From: Patescibacteria group bacterium
GTDB lineage: Bacteria; Patescibacteriota; Minisyncoccia; UBA6257; Colwellbacteraceae
Length of the DNA: 36,295 nt
Direction of reading: 5' to 3'
NCBI GenBank assembly: GCA_018826645.1
Contig: JAHJZF010000050.1
Location: 1-36,295, forward strand
Shown: positions 1-7,998 of the stretch, one piece after another
How positions within the stretch are numbered: position 1 is the first letter of the stretch
Layout of the letters: the number at the start of each line of letters is the position of its first letter
Notes under the pieces: generated by a model
Seen by the model: the letters and a program-made list of their open reading frames with translations, nothing else
Told to the model about the DNA's origin: nothing
Database searches by the model: none
Translations under genes and position numbers: made by a program

Positions 1-344
1 AGTTTTTAGTAGACGTAGCGGCTAGTGCGATTAAAAAAGCAAAGGGATTAAGCGGGAGAAAGGAGTTGTCTGCGAACGAAGGTATGCTTTTTATATTTAG
101 CCCTCCTTCCCAGAGAACTTTCTGGATGAAAAATATGTTAATTCCGATAGATATTATTTGGATTAATGAGGGGGTGGTGGTAGGAATTGAAAATCAGGTT
201 GACCCAGAGATCAAGACATCTCTTTATAAGAAGCAGAGATATTCTTCGCCCGAAAGAGTTGATTATGTTCTAGAGATAGCTGGCGGTAGGGCAGAAGAGT
301 TAAATATCCAAAAAGGAAGCAAGGCTCACATAAGTTTTAAATAG
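1..344 (+). CDS. DUF192 family protein, 5' end cut by the window
   Basis: The reading frame is open from the first bases of the window (frame of position 3) to the stop at 342-344, so the true start lies upstream. A TTG at 66 could be called as a start, but the family-typical residues before it (VDVAASAIKKAKGLSGRKEL) belong to the same protein. The core FWMKNMLIPIDIIWI and the EGMLFIF string are characteristic of DUF192, a small single-domain family, often exported, whose biochemical role is not established. The C-terminal part (EIAGGRAEELNIQKGS) also fits the family. It ends 18 bp before gap, which has its own promoter-like box. Confidence 0.85.
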   Translation, partial: FLVDVAASAIKKAKGLSGRKELSANEGMLFIFSPPSQRTFWMKNMLIPIDIIWINEGVVVGIENQVDPEIKTSLYKKQRYSSPERVDYVLEIAGGRAEELNIQKGSKAHISFK

Positions 345-350
345 ATAGGA

Positions 351-356
351 TATAAT
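351..356 (+). promoter_or_regulatory. -10 box for gap, leaderless arrangement
   Basis: TATAAT with six bases between its end and the ATG at 363. Since bacterial transcription usually starts about seven bases after the -10 box, the mRNA should begin at or next to the start codon. No clear -35 hexamer and no Shine-Dalgarno are seen. Confidence 0.6.
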
Positions 357-362
357 AAAAGT

Positions 363-1382
363 ATGACAAAAATAGCAATAAACGGTTTCGGCCGAATTGG
401 TCGCCTCTTTTTAAAACAAATTCTCGAAGAGAAGGGTGTAAAAATAGTCGCCATTAATGATTTGGGAGATTTAGAAAACCTAGCCTATTTGCTTCAATAC
501 GATAGTGTCTATGGGAAATATGATAAGCAAGTCAAGACAAAGAAGGGAAAGCTTATTGTTGGAAAACATGAGATAGGGGTGTTGCAGATAAAAGATCCGG
601 CCGAGCTTCCATGGAAAAAATTGGGCGTAGATATAGTGGTTGAAGCAACGGGTGTTTTTAACTCATATGAAAAGGTAAAGCCCCACCTAAAGGCTGGCGC
701 CAAGAGAGTAGTGATTACAGCTCCTGCCAAAGATGCAGATGGCTCCAAGAATGCGACGGTTTTGGTTGGAGTGAATGAGAATAAGCTTAAGTCCGTTGTA
801 TTAAGTTCGAATGGTTCATGCACCACTAATGCCGTTTCGCCAGTGATATCTATTCTTTCAGAGAAGCTTGGAATTAAGAAAGCTATTCTTTCGACTGTGC
901 ACGGATATACCGCTACGCAATCTTTGGTTGATGGGCCAGTAAGAGGAGACGACTTCAGAAGAGGGAGAGCTGCGGCGCAAAATATAATTCCATCATCCAC
1001 AGGAGCTGCTATCGCAGTCGGACGCGCTATGCCTAAGATGAATGGCAAGTTTGACGGGGTGGCATTCAGGGTACCCGTCGTTGCGGGATCTCTAGCGGAC
1101 ATCACTTTGGTTTCTAAAAAGAAAACAAGCGTAGAGGAAGTTAATGGTATTTTAAAAAAGGCATCTAAAGACTCTCGATGGAAAAACATAATGAAAGTGA
1201 CGGAAGAGCCTATGGTCTCGACCGATATTATTAGTGAACCATACGGAGCAATAGTAGACCTCTCTTTCACAAGGGTGGTAGATGGAGATTTGGTGAAAGT
1301 TCTCTCTTGGTACGATAACGAGTTTGGATATGTAACAACCTTAGTGAAGCACGTGAAGCGGGTGGGCAGTTATCTAAAGTAG
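363..1382 (+). CDS. gap: Glyceraldehyde-3-phosphate dehydrogenase
   Basis: Full-length (339 aa) type I GAPDH, which converts glyceraldehyde-3-phosphate, phosphate and NAD(P)+ to 1,3-bisphosphoglycerate in cytoplasmic glycolysis. The N-terminal NAD-binding motif INGFGRIGR is at residues 6-14. The active-site region SSNGSCTTNAVSP carries catalytic Cys153, and His180 lies in STVHGYTATQ. The common second cysteine of CTTNC is alanine here, which is not needed for catalysis. WYDNEFGY near the C-terminus is the standard family signature. The gene precedes a cluster of pentose-phosphate enzymes and shares their substrate glyceraldehyde-3-phosphate. The ATG follows a TATAAT box closely, so a leaderless transcript is likely. 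Confidence 0.97.
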   Translation: MTKIAINGFGRIGRLFLKQILEEKGVKIVAINDLGDLENLAYLLQYDSVYGKYDKQVKTKKGKLIVGKHEIGVLQIKDPAELPWKKLGVDIVVEATGVFNSYEKVKPHLKAGAKRVVITAPAKDADGSKNATVLVGVNENKLKSVVLSSNGSCTTNAVSPVISILSEKLGIKKAILSTVHGYTATQSLVDGPVRGDDFRRGRAAAQNIIPSSTGAAIAVGRAMPKMNGKFDGVAFRVPVVAGSLADITLVSKKKTSVEEVNGILKKASKDSRWKNIMKVTEEPMVSTDIISEPYGAIVDLSFTRVVDGDLVKVLSWYDNEFGYVTTLVKHVKRVGSYLK

Positions 1383-1391
1383 TTTTTTAAG

Positions 1392-2432
1392 ATGATTAAA
1401 ATTTTAGAGCGAGCACTCGTTTGGGTGCTTCTCGGGATGATTTTAGTTTTTCTTACTTGGTTCATTCTTTTTGCGAGGGAGCTTTATTCTATTAAAGCTA
1501 GTTTTGATTACTCGGTCGTAGCTATAGAAGAGATGGGGAAAAGATTAGCCATTATCGAAGAAGAACGAGTTAAGACAACCTTAGTTTTTGTCGGAGACAT
1601 TATGCTCTCAAGGGCTGTGGGGACAAAGATGAGCGCCCTAGATGATTACAAATATCCTTTTATGAAGACGGCAGAATTTCTCAAAAGTGCTGATTTAGCC
1701 TTTGGCAACTTAGAGACCCCAATCTCTAGTCAAGGTAAAAATCAAGGAAGTATTTATTCTTTTCGATCTGACCCTCGGGTAATTGAGGGGTTAACATATT
1801 CAGGATTTGATGTTTTATCTTTGGCCAATAATCATATTTGGGATTGGGGCGCTACGGCAATGCTCGATACCATCTCTTTGCTTGAAGAGGCCGAGATTCG
1901 TCCCGTTGGAGCAGGGGCAGATTATGCTAAAGCAAACCAACCGGCGTTATTCACATTGAATAAGCAAAAGATTGCGATAACGGCATATACCAATCTTTTG
2001 CTAGAGAGTTTGCAAGCTACTTCCGATACTTCAGGACTGAGCGATTTTAACCTAGATAAAATTAAGGCTGTTGTTAACGAACTCAAGAAAGAAGAAAATT
2101 TAGTTATAGTTTCGCTTCATTGGGGCGAGGAATATGCTGTTTCTTCCAATGAATTACAGAGGGCGATAGCTAGAGAGTTGGTGGATGCAGGCGTAGATAT
2201 AGTGGTGGGGCATCATCCGCACGTAGTGCAGGAACTCGAGCATTACAAGGATGGGTGGATAGCCTATAGTCTGGGTAATTTTATTTTTGATCAGACTTTT
2301 TCAGAAGAGACTATGCGAGGGGCAGCATTGCAGGTGGAGATTGTCGGGGGAGACATTGTGACAGCTAAGCTTTTGCCGGTTGAGATATCGCCCTTTTTCC
2401 AAGCCGATATAAATGTCGGTGAGTTGCCCTAG
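1392..2432 (+). CDS. CapA-family metallophosphatase-like membrane protein
   Basis: 346 aa. One N-terminal membrane segment (about residues 9-28) is followed by a short linker and a PGA_cap/CapA domain (about 62-335), probably outside the membrane. Family motifs in order: VGDIMLSR with Asp69, GNLETPIS (106-108), LANNHIWDWG with Asn147/His148, SLHWGEEY with His243, GHHPHVVQ (274-277) and YSLGNFIFDQ. This is the metal-binding layout of the calcineurin-like CapA proteins. CapA takes part in poly-gamma-glutamate export or anchoring in Bacillus, but most homologues elsewhere have no proven substrate and no capB/capC genes are present here, so a cell-surface role is inference. It starts 9 bp after gap and is probably co-transcribed. 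Confidence 0.85.
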   Translation: MIKILERALVWVLLGMILVFLTWFILFARELYSIKASFDYSVVAIEEMGKRLAIIEEERVKTTLVFVGDIMLSRAVGTKMSALDDYKYPFMKTAEFLKSADLAFGNLETPISSQGKNQGSIYSFRSDPRVIEGLTYSGFDVLSLANNHIWDWGATAMLDTISLLEEAEIRPVGAGADYAKANQPALFTLNKQKIAITAYTNLLLESLQATSDTSGLSDFNLDKIKAVVNELKKEENLVIVSLHWGEEYAVSSNELQRAIARELVDAGVDIVVGHHPHVVQELEHYKDGWIAYSLGNFIFDQTFSEETMRGAALQVEIVGGDIVTAKLLPVEISPFFQADINVGELP

Positions 2433-2490
2433 ATTTAGTTTGATAAGTTGGTAGATTCTGGAAATTTAACATCACTTTGCCGAGATAGCT

Positions 2491-2496
2491 TATAAT
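2491..2496 (+). promoter_or_regulatory. -10 box for rpiB, leaderless arrangement
   Basis: TATAAT with seven bases to the ATG at 2504, predicting transcription initiation at or next to the start codon. A TTAACA about 19 bp upstream is a weak -35 candidate. It probably drives the whole sugar-phosphate cluster. Confidence 0.55.
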
Positions 2497-2503
2497 ATAA
2501 AGA

Positions 2504-2959
2504 ATGATTATATATATCGGAGCGGACCATAGGGGATTTAACTTAAAAGAACAGCTTAAGGCGTTTTTGCAAGAAAGTGGATACACGGTCAGCGACTTAG
2601 GTGCAGAAGCTATTTTGAAAGAAGATGATTATATTGATTATGCCAAAGCGGTAGCGGAGAAGGTGTCTATGGATCCAACCAATAGCAAAGGAGTTCTAGT
2701 GTGCGGTTCGGGTGTGGGGATGGATATAGCGGCAAACAAGTTTGCAAACGTTAGAAGTGTTTTAGCGATGTCTCCAGACCACGTGATGGCTAGTCGAAAC
2801 GATGACGACACAAATATAGTTTCTTTAGGCGCTAATTTTATTGATACAGAAACCGCCAAAAGAATTGTAAGCGTGTGGCTCCAAACCCCGTTTTCGGGAG
2901 AAGAAGAAGATAGGCGCAGAATAGAACAATTAAAAAACCTTGATCATACCAGCAATTAA
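2504..2959 (+). CDS. rpiB: Ribose-5-phosphate isomerase B
   Basis: 151 aa, the usual length for the RpiB/LacA family. It interconverts ribose-5-phosphate and ribulose-5-phosphate in the non-oxidative pentose phosphate pathway. The start MIIYIGADHRGFNLKEQL contains the phosphate-binding Asp8/His9. The catalytic-base cysteine is Cys67 in VLVCGSGVGMDIAANK, and SPDHVMASRNDDDTN (His93, Arg98) completes the active site. It leads a compact cluster: rpe begins inside its last codons, so co-translation is likely. No Shine-Dalgarno precedes the ATG. Confidence 0.93.
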   Translation: MIIYIGADHRGFNLKEQLKAFLQESGYTVSDLGAEAILKEDDYIDYAKAVAEKVSMDPTNSKGVLVCGSGVGMDIAANKFANVRSVLAMSPDHVMASRNDDDTNIVSLGANFIDTETAKRIVSVWLQTPFSGEEEDRRRIEQLKNLDHTSN

Positions 2960-3578
2960 TTGTCCCGATTTTATTAGTGCGAGCAGAAATATCAGACTGG
3001 CTGAAAGGTTTCTATCGCCATCTGTTGGTTGGATACACATAGACATATCAGATGGAAAGTTTAGCGATACCGAAAGTTGGGGAGACGTTGAGGAATTTTT
3101 AAATCTTAGAACACGTTTAAATATGGAAGTGCATTTGATGGTTGAAGAACCCGAAAAGATTGCGGGTGAGTGGCTTAAGGCTGGTGCTAAAAGATTCATT
3201 GTTTCCGTTCGGGATAAAAAAGCTATAAAAAGATTGGTGAAGGAGGCGAAAAAATATAAAGCCGAAATCGTCCCATCGTTTGATTTAGAGACATCAAATC
3301 AAGAAGCTCTTAGTTATCTTGAGGATTTTAATTATGTGCATGTTTTAGCGATTAACCCTGGTCCAAGTGGCCAATCTTTTAATTTCGGGGCGTTAGAAAA
3401 GATTGAATTTTTGCGAGGTCAAAACCGAGGTGTTAAAATAGAAGTAGACGGAGGAATTAATCCAGAAACTGGAATGCAGGCATTGGGCGCGGGGGCAGAT
3501 GTCTTAATCGTCGGGAGCTATATCTTTGAGAATGACGATCCAGCGTTGGCTTATCGAGAACTAGAATCACTTATCTAA
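2940..3578 (+). CDS. rpe: Ribulose-phosphate 3-epimerase
   Basis: 212 aa TIM-barrel epimerase converting ribulose-5-phosphate to xylulose-5-phosphate, which feeds the transketolase encoded next. Expected metal and acid-base residues are visible: His33 and Asp35 in HIDISDG, His65 in VHLMVE, and Asp170 in IEVDGGIN. The phosphate-binding NPGPSGQSF and GADVLIVGSYIF strings match the family with some divergence. The start is a TTG overlapping rpiB by 20 bp. It is preferred because the following residues IIPAINCPDF are the canonical first strand and no later ATG would keep them. The stop overlaps the next ATG by one base. Confidence 0.9.
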   Translation: MIIPAINCPDFISASRNIRLAERFLSPSVGWIHIDISDGKFSDTESWGDVEEFLNLRTRLNMEVHLMVEEPEKIAGEWLKAGAKRFIVSVRDKKAIKRLVKEAKKYKAEIVPSFDLETSNQEALSYLEDFNYVHVLAINPGPSGQSFNFGALEKIEFLRGQNRGVKIEVDGGINPETGMQALGAGADVLIVGSYIFENDDPALAYRELESLI

Positions 3579-4435
3579 TGTATTTAGACGAAAAAGAACA
3601 AAAATTTTTACAGGAGACTGCTAATAAAATTAGGAGGAAGATTATTGATATTCTTGAAGATGCTGGAAGTGGTCATTCTGCTGGTTCTCTTGGAATGGCA
3701 GACGTCTTTACCGCGCTCTATTTCCATATTCTTAAACACGATCCTAAGAACCCAAGCTGGGAAGAGAGAGATCGATTGGTGCTTTCGAATGGTCATATAG
3801 CGCCTGTTCAATATGTTACGATGGCCTACGCTGGATATTTACCAGTAAAGGAACTGAAGACATTAAGAAAGCTTCATTCTCGTCTACAGGGGCATCCTCA
3901 TCGAGAGGCGTTGCCTGGCATAGAGACTACTTCTGGTCCTCTTGGCGCCGGTCTTTCGCAGGCGGCCGGCATGGCACTGGCTGCGAGATTAGATGGTAGA
4001 AAGCATAGAATCTATTGTTTAATGTCTGATGGAGAACAGCAAGAGGGGTTAATTTGGGAGGCATCCATGTTTATTGGCAATAATAAGCTCTCGAACATTA
4101 CGGCCATTATGGATAGAAATAACATCCAAATAGATGGTTCTACGGAAAACGTGATGCCCCTCGAGCCCCTTAAAGAAAAGTATGAGGCTTTTGGATGGCA
4201 TGTTTTAGATATAGACGGTCACGATATAGAGCAGATAGTAGACGCGACCAACGAAGCGAAAGCAATTACATATCAGCCGACCCTCATAGTCGCCCATACA
4301 ATCCCGGGGAAGGGCGTGAGTTTTATGGAAGGGGATTTTGGGTGGCACGGTAAAGCGCCAACAAGATCGCAAGAACAAAAAGCGTTGGCAGAACTTCGGA
4401 CTATGAAGGGTAAGATTAAATCAGAACACGAATAA
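3578..4435 (+). CDS. Transketolase, N-terminal (thiamine-binding) subunit
   Basis: 285 aa, corresponding to the first half of a normal ~650 aa transketolase. It binds thiamine diphosphate and Mg2+ through SDGEQQEG (Asp151) and DRNNIQIDG (Asn181). GHSAGSLGMADV near residue 32 and the GHPHR and SGPLGAGLSQA strings are also typical. Together with the next gene it forms a two-subunit transketolase transferring two-carbon units between pentose and other sugar phosphates. Split transketolases are common in archaea, many Firmicutes and Patescibacteria. The ATG overlaps the rpe stop codon, indicating translational coupling. Confidence 0.93.
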   Translation: MYLDEKEQKFLQETANKIRRKIIDILEDAGSGHSAGSLGMADVFTALYFHILKHDPKNPSWEERDRLVLSNGHIAPVQYVTMAYAGYLPVKELKTLRKLHSRLQGHPHREALPGIETTSGPLGAGLSQAAGMALAARLDGRKHRIYCLMSDGEQQEGLIWEASMFIGNNKLSNITAIMDRNNIQIDGSTENVMPLEPLKEKYEAFGWHVLDIDGHDIEQIVDATNEAKAITYQPTLIVAHTIPGKGVSFMEGDFGWHGKAPTRSQEQKALAELRTMKGKIKSEHE

Positions 4436-4436
4436 T

Positions 4437-5435
4437 ATGTTTAATAGAGGGCAAAAATTAAATAAAAAACTTTTTAATAAAAATATTGAAAAAGCATCTC
4501 TTCGAGATGGTTATGGAGAAGGATTGGTTCTCGCCGGTGAAAAACATGATAGCGTAGTAGCGCTTTGTGCGGATTTAACAGAATCTACACGCACTAACGC
4601 TTTTGCGGAAAAATTTCCTGAAAGATATTTTGAGATAGGGGTTGCTGAACAAAATATGGCAGGCATAGCCGCTGGTTTAGGCGTGTCAGGTAAAATTCCA
4701 TTTATGGCGTCTTACGCTACTTTCTCGCCGGGCAGGAATTGGGAGCAGATTAGAACAAATATTTCATATAACAATTCCAACGTTAAGATTGCTGGACATC
4801 ACGCTGGCGTAAGTGTCGGTCCGGACGGAGCTACTCATCAGGCCATCGAAGACATCGCCACCATGAGAGTGATGGCTAATATGAGAGTTATCGTTCCCTG
4901 CGATATTAATGAAGCGCGCAAAGCAACCGTTGTCGCTTCGGAGGTGTGGGGGCCGACGTATTTGAGGTTCACCAAAGAAGAGACACCGGTTATTACATCT
5001 TCAGAGACACCTTTTCAGCCCGGAAAGGCAGAAATTTTCTGGGAATCTAAAAGTCCGCGATGTGCAATTATTGCTTGTGGACCCTTGGTTTATAATACAA
5101 TGCTTGCTGCCAAAGAGCTTGAGGGCGAGGGGATAGATACAATTGTGGTCAATAACCACACTATAAAGCCGATGGACAATGCCCTGATTCTTAGCGTAGC
5201 TAAACGTTGCGGAGCCGTAGTAACAGTTGAAGAACATCAAGTTGAAGGAGGTATGGGGAGTGCGGTAGCAGAAGTTTTATCTAGCAATTTGCCGACACCC
5301 CAAGAGTTTATTGGAGTGTCGGGTGTTTTTGGAGAGTCTGGAACACCTGATGAATTAATTGATAAATATGGCATGGCGGTTAAAGATATTAAGTCAGCGG
5401 TCAAAAAAGTTATTAAAAGAAAAAATGGGCACTAA
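4437..5435 (+). CDS. Transketolase, C-terminal subunit
   Basis: 332 aa, carrying the pyrimidine-binding and C-terminal transketolase domains. The catalytic glutamate that activates thiamine is Glu71 in EIGVAEQNMAGIAAG. ADLTEST, SYATFSPGRNWEQIR, GPDGATHQAIEDIA and YLRFTKEETP follow the family order. The C-terminal domain holds VTVEEHQVEGGMGSAV. Its partner is encoded one base upstream, and the two must assemble to form the active site at their interface. The 3' end overlaps the kinase gene by 11 bp. Confidence 0.93.
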   Translation: MFNRGQKLNKKLFNKNIEKASLRDGYGEGLVLAGEKHDSVVALCADLTESTRTNAFAEKFPERYFEIGVAEQNMAGIAAGLGVSGKIPFMASYATFSPGRNWEQIRTNISYNNSNVKIAGHHAGVSVGPDGATHQAIEDIATMRVMANMRVIVPCDINEARKATVVASEVWGPTYLRFTKEETPVITSSETPFQPGKAEIFWESKSPRCAIIACGPLVYNTMLAAKELEGEGIDTIVVNNHTIKPMDNALILSVAKRCGAVVTVEEHQVEGGMGSAVAEVLSSNLPTPQEFIGVSGVFGESGTPDELIDKYGMAVKDIKSAVKKVIKRKNGH

Positions 5436-6420
5436 AAAACAATACGACTTCATTGCTATAGGAGACCAGACGACAGACGCTTTTATTAAGCTGAAAGATG
5501 CCGAGGTCCGCCATATTAATCATGACGAGCAATTAATTTGCATGCGTTTCGCAGATAAAATTCCTTACGAAGAAGTGAACGTAATACCAGCAGTCGGAAA
5601 TGCTGCCAACGCTGCAGTGAGCGCTTCGAGGTTGGGTCTCAAAAGTGCTTTTGTTTCGAATATAGGGGACGATAGAAATGGCGAAGATGCTCTAGCTGTT
5701 TTTAAAGAAGAGGGGGTGGGGACAGAATTTGTAAAAGTTCATAAGAATAAAAAAACGAACTATCACTACGTGCTTTCGTTCAAGGGAGAGAGAACGATTC
5801 TTATTAAACACGAAGAGTATAAATATGCTCTGCCTTCAATAGGCAGTCCTAAGTGGATTTATTTTTCATCTGTTGGTGACAAAACGCTTCCTTTCCATAA
5901 ACAGATAGAGAGGTATTTGGATAAACACAAGGGAGTAAAGATGGCTTTTCAGCCAGGAACTTTTCAAATGAACTTTGGAAAAGAGAAACTTAAAGGCATC
6001 TACCAAAGGACAGAATTATTCTTTTGCAATCGTGAAGAGGCGCAAAGAATTTTGGGTAAGTCAGAAAAAGATATTAAGAAGCTTCTGGATAGCATCCACC
6101 GATTAGGCCCTCAAATAGTTGTGATTACAGACGGGAAAGACGGTGCTTTTGTAAAAGAGGGTAAAAATTATTGGTTTATGCCGATATATCCTGATAAAAA
6201 ACCTCCGCTTGAGAGAACCGGAGCGGGAGATGCTTTTTCGAGCACTTTTGCTGTTGCGCTGGCACACGGTAGGGGAGTAGAAGAAGCTCTTATGTGGGCA
6301 CCTGTTAATTCGATGTCCGTGGTTCAAATGGTGGGTGCGCGCGCAGGACTAGTCTCGATGCGTGAGTTAGAGAAATATTTGTTGAGAGCCCCCAAGACTT
6401 ATAGACCCAAGAAGATTTAG
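5425..6420 (+). CDS. PfkB-family carbohydrate kinase
   Basis: 331 aa from the ATG at 5425. An earlier in-frame ATG at 5359 would add 22 residues lying wholly inside the transketolase gene and not resembling the family. The second PfkB signature ERTGAGDAFSSTFAVAL contains the catalytic aspartate and anion-hole glycines. VGNAANAAVSASRLG is a diverged first signature and VVITDGKDGAF is the usual strand before the ATP site. The substrate cannot be read from sequence: ribokinase, adenosine/nucleoside kinase and 6-phosphofructokinase activities all occur in the family. Its place between transketolase and aldolase favours a sugar or sugar phosphate. Confidence 0.88.
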   Translation: MGTKKQYDFIAIGDQTTDAFIKLKDAEVRHINHDEQLICMRFADKIPYEEVNVIPAVGNAANAAVSASRLGLKSAFVSNIGDDRNGEDALAVFKEEGVGTEFVKVHKNKKTNYHYVLSFKGERTILIKHEEYKYALPSIGSPKWIYFSSVGDKTLPFHKQIERYLDKHKGVKMAFQPGTFQMNFGKEKLKGIYQRTELFFCNREEAQRILGKSEKDIKKLLDSIHRLGPQIVVITDGKDGAFVKEGKNYWFMPIYPDKKPPLERTGAGDAFSSTFAVALAHGRGVEEALMWAPVNSMSVVQMVGARAGLVSMRELEKYLLRAPKTYRPKKI

Positions 6421-6424
6421 CTAT

Positions 6425-7297
6425 ATGAGAATAAAAACTTTGCGATCAGCAATTGAATGGGCAAAAGACAAGGGCGTAGCGCTTGGGCATTTTAATATTT
6501 CAGACATATCCGCTTTTCACGCCATAACAAAGGCGGCCAAAGAGCTTGGCGTGCCAATTATTATCGGAACTTCTGAGGGTGAAGCGGATTATATTGACTT
6601 AGACGTGGCGATGGCGATGGTGATAGATGCGCGCAAAGAGCTCGACCACCCTATATTTTTAAATGCCGACCATTTTAGAAGTTTAGAAAAAGTAAGAGAA
6701 GCCGTAATAGCTGGATACGATTCAGTTATTTTTGATGCTGCGGGTCAATCTATTGATGAGAATATTGAGAAAACAAAGGAGGTCGTAGATTTAGTGAAGA
6801 CTATAGATAAAGAAATTTTCGTTGAAGGAGAGCTTGGCTATATTGGCGAGTCTTCTAAAATTTTTGAAGAGATTCCAGAAGGCGTTGAAATAGTTCGAGA
6901 TGCTTTGCCGATCCCAGAAGATGTGGCGCGTTTTGTTAAAGAGACGGGCGTTGATTTGATAGCTCCGGCGGTTGGGAATCTGCACGGTATGTTTAAGGAT
7001 GCTCCGAACCCAAAGCTAGATATCGATTTGATTAAATCAATTGGTGTATCGGCGGGTGTACCGATGGTGCTTCATGGAGGGTCTGGCATCAGTGACGAAG
7101 ATTTTAAATCCGCTATTGAGGCTGGAATGCGTATAATTCACGTCAATACAGAAATTAGAGTTGCTTGGCGCGAGGGCATTGAAGATGCATTAGAAGACAA
7201 GAGTAAAATCGCTCCCTATAAGGTTTTCCCAGAGTCTGAAGATAAGATTTATAAGATAGTCTTAGATAGATTGAAATTGTTTAACGGGATGTTATAA
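6425..7297 (+). CDS. Class II fructose-bisphosphate aldolase family protein
   Basis: 290 aa zinc-dependent TIM-barrel aldolase, expected to split or form fructose-1,6-bisphosphate (or a related ketose bisphosphate). The Asp82-His83 pair lies in NADHFRS, where most members read H-x-D-H, so the first histidine is replaced by Asn. Other expected metal or phosphate ligands are present: glutamate in VEGELGYIG (134/136), His187 in GNLHGMF, His217 in VLHGGSG, and IHVNTEIRVAW. It follows the kinase by 4 bp and closes the sugar-phosphate cluster. Tagatose- or other ketose-bisphosphate specificity cannot be excluded. Confidence 0.85.
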   Translation: MRIKTLRSAIEWAKDKGVALGHFNISDISAFHAITKAAKELGVPIIIGTSEGEADYIDLDVAMAMVIDARKELDHPIFLNADHFRSLEKVREAVIAGYDSVIFDAAGQSIDENIEKTKEVVDLVKTIDKEIFVEGELGYIGESSKIFEEIPEGVEIVRDALPIPEDVARFVKETGVDLIAPAVGNLHGMFKDAPNPKLDIDLIKSIGVSAGVPMVLHGGSGISDEDFKSAIEAGMRIIHVNTEIRVAWREGIEDALEDKSKIAPYKVFPESEDKIYKIVLDRLKLFNGML

Positions 7298-7298
7298 T
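7271..7298 (+). promoter_or_regulatory. Promoter for rplY inside the aldolase 3' end
   Basis: TTGAAA at 7271-7276 and TATAAT at 7293-7298 are separated by 16 bp, a good sigma70-type promoter. The ATG at 7310 is 11 bases past the -10 box, giving a predicted 5' leader of only about five bases. Confidence 0.65.
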
Positions 7299-7309
7299 CC
7301 CCCTTACTT

Positions 7310-7978
7310 ATGGATTTAGAATTAGAGGCACAAAAAAGAGAAGTGTTGGGTAAGAAAGTTGAGACCCTTCGTGAAAGCGGGTTTATTCCAGCAGAATTAT
7401 ATGGAAGTGGCGCAGAGAACGTTCATCTTTCTATTAAAGAAAGCGATTTTACTCGAGTTTATAAAGAAGCAGGAGAGAACACCATGGTCAATCTTACGTT
7501 TGGTGATCAGGCGAGGCCTATTTTTATACATGAAGTCCAAATAGATCCAATAACGGAGAATATATTGGCCGTCGACTTCTATCAGGTAAATCTTAAAGAG
7601 AAGACTACTGCTAATGTGCCCTTGGAGTTTGTGGGTGAATCGCATGCCGTTGAAGAGTTGGGCGGTATCTTAAACAAGGTGCTTGACGAGGTGGAGGTGG
7701 AGGCTCTACCAGCCGACATCCCCCACGTCATAGAAGTAGATATCTCTGCGTTAGACGACTTTAGTAAATCCATTACTGTTGCAGACCTTGTTAGAGAGGC
7801 TCAATTTGAAATTATGAATGATCCTGAGGTTGTTGTAGCGAGCGTGACTGAGCCGAGAGAGGAGGAGGAAGAGCCGATAGAAGAATTATCTCCAGAGGAT
7901 GTAGAGGTTGAAGGCGAGAAGCGTGATAAGGGGGATGAAGGGGAGGAAGAAGGCGGTGCTAACCAAGAAGACTCTTAA
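7310..7978 (+). CDS. rplY: Ribosomal protein L25, CTC-type
   Basis: 222 aa two-domain (TL5/CTC) form of bL25, which binds 5S rRNA in the large ribosomal subunit. The N-terminal domain (about 1-92) has the family start LELEAQKREVLGKKVETLRESGFIPAELYG and ends in DPITENILAVDFYQV. The C-terminal beta domain (about 95-185) contains VPLEFVGESHAVEELGGILN and IPHVIEVDISALD. The last ~35 residues are almost all acidic, a common low-complexity tail in this family. It has its own short-leader promoter. Confidence 0.93.
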   Translation: MDLELEAQKREVLGKKVETLRESGFIPAELYGSGAENVHLSIKESDFTRVYKEAGENTMVNLTFGDQARPIFIHEVQIDPITENILAVDFYQVNLKEKTTANVPLEFVGESHAVEELGGILNKVLDEVEVEALPADIPHVIEVDISALDDFSKSITVADLVREAQFEIMNDPEVVVASVTEPREEEEEPIEELSPEDVEVEGEKRDKGDEGEEEGGANQEDS

Positions 7979-7985
7979 TACGTTG

Positions 7986-7991
7986 TATAAT
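7986..7991 (+). promoter_or_regulatory. -10 box for the lytic transglycosylase gene
   Basis: TATAAT with seven bases to the ATG at 7999, another leaderless arrangement. No convincing -35 hexamer is visible. Confidence 0.55.
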
Positions 7992-7998
7992 AAAAGTA

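Noticed and set aside
509..1270. Long minus-strand open frame opposite gap
   Set aside because: It is the shadow of a certain GAPDH gene, with no family similarity or promoter.
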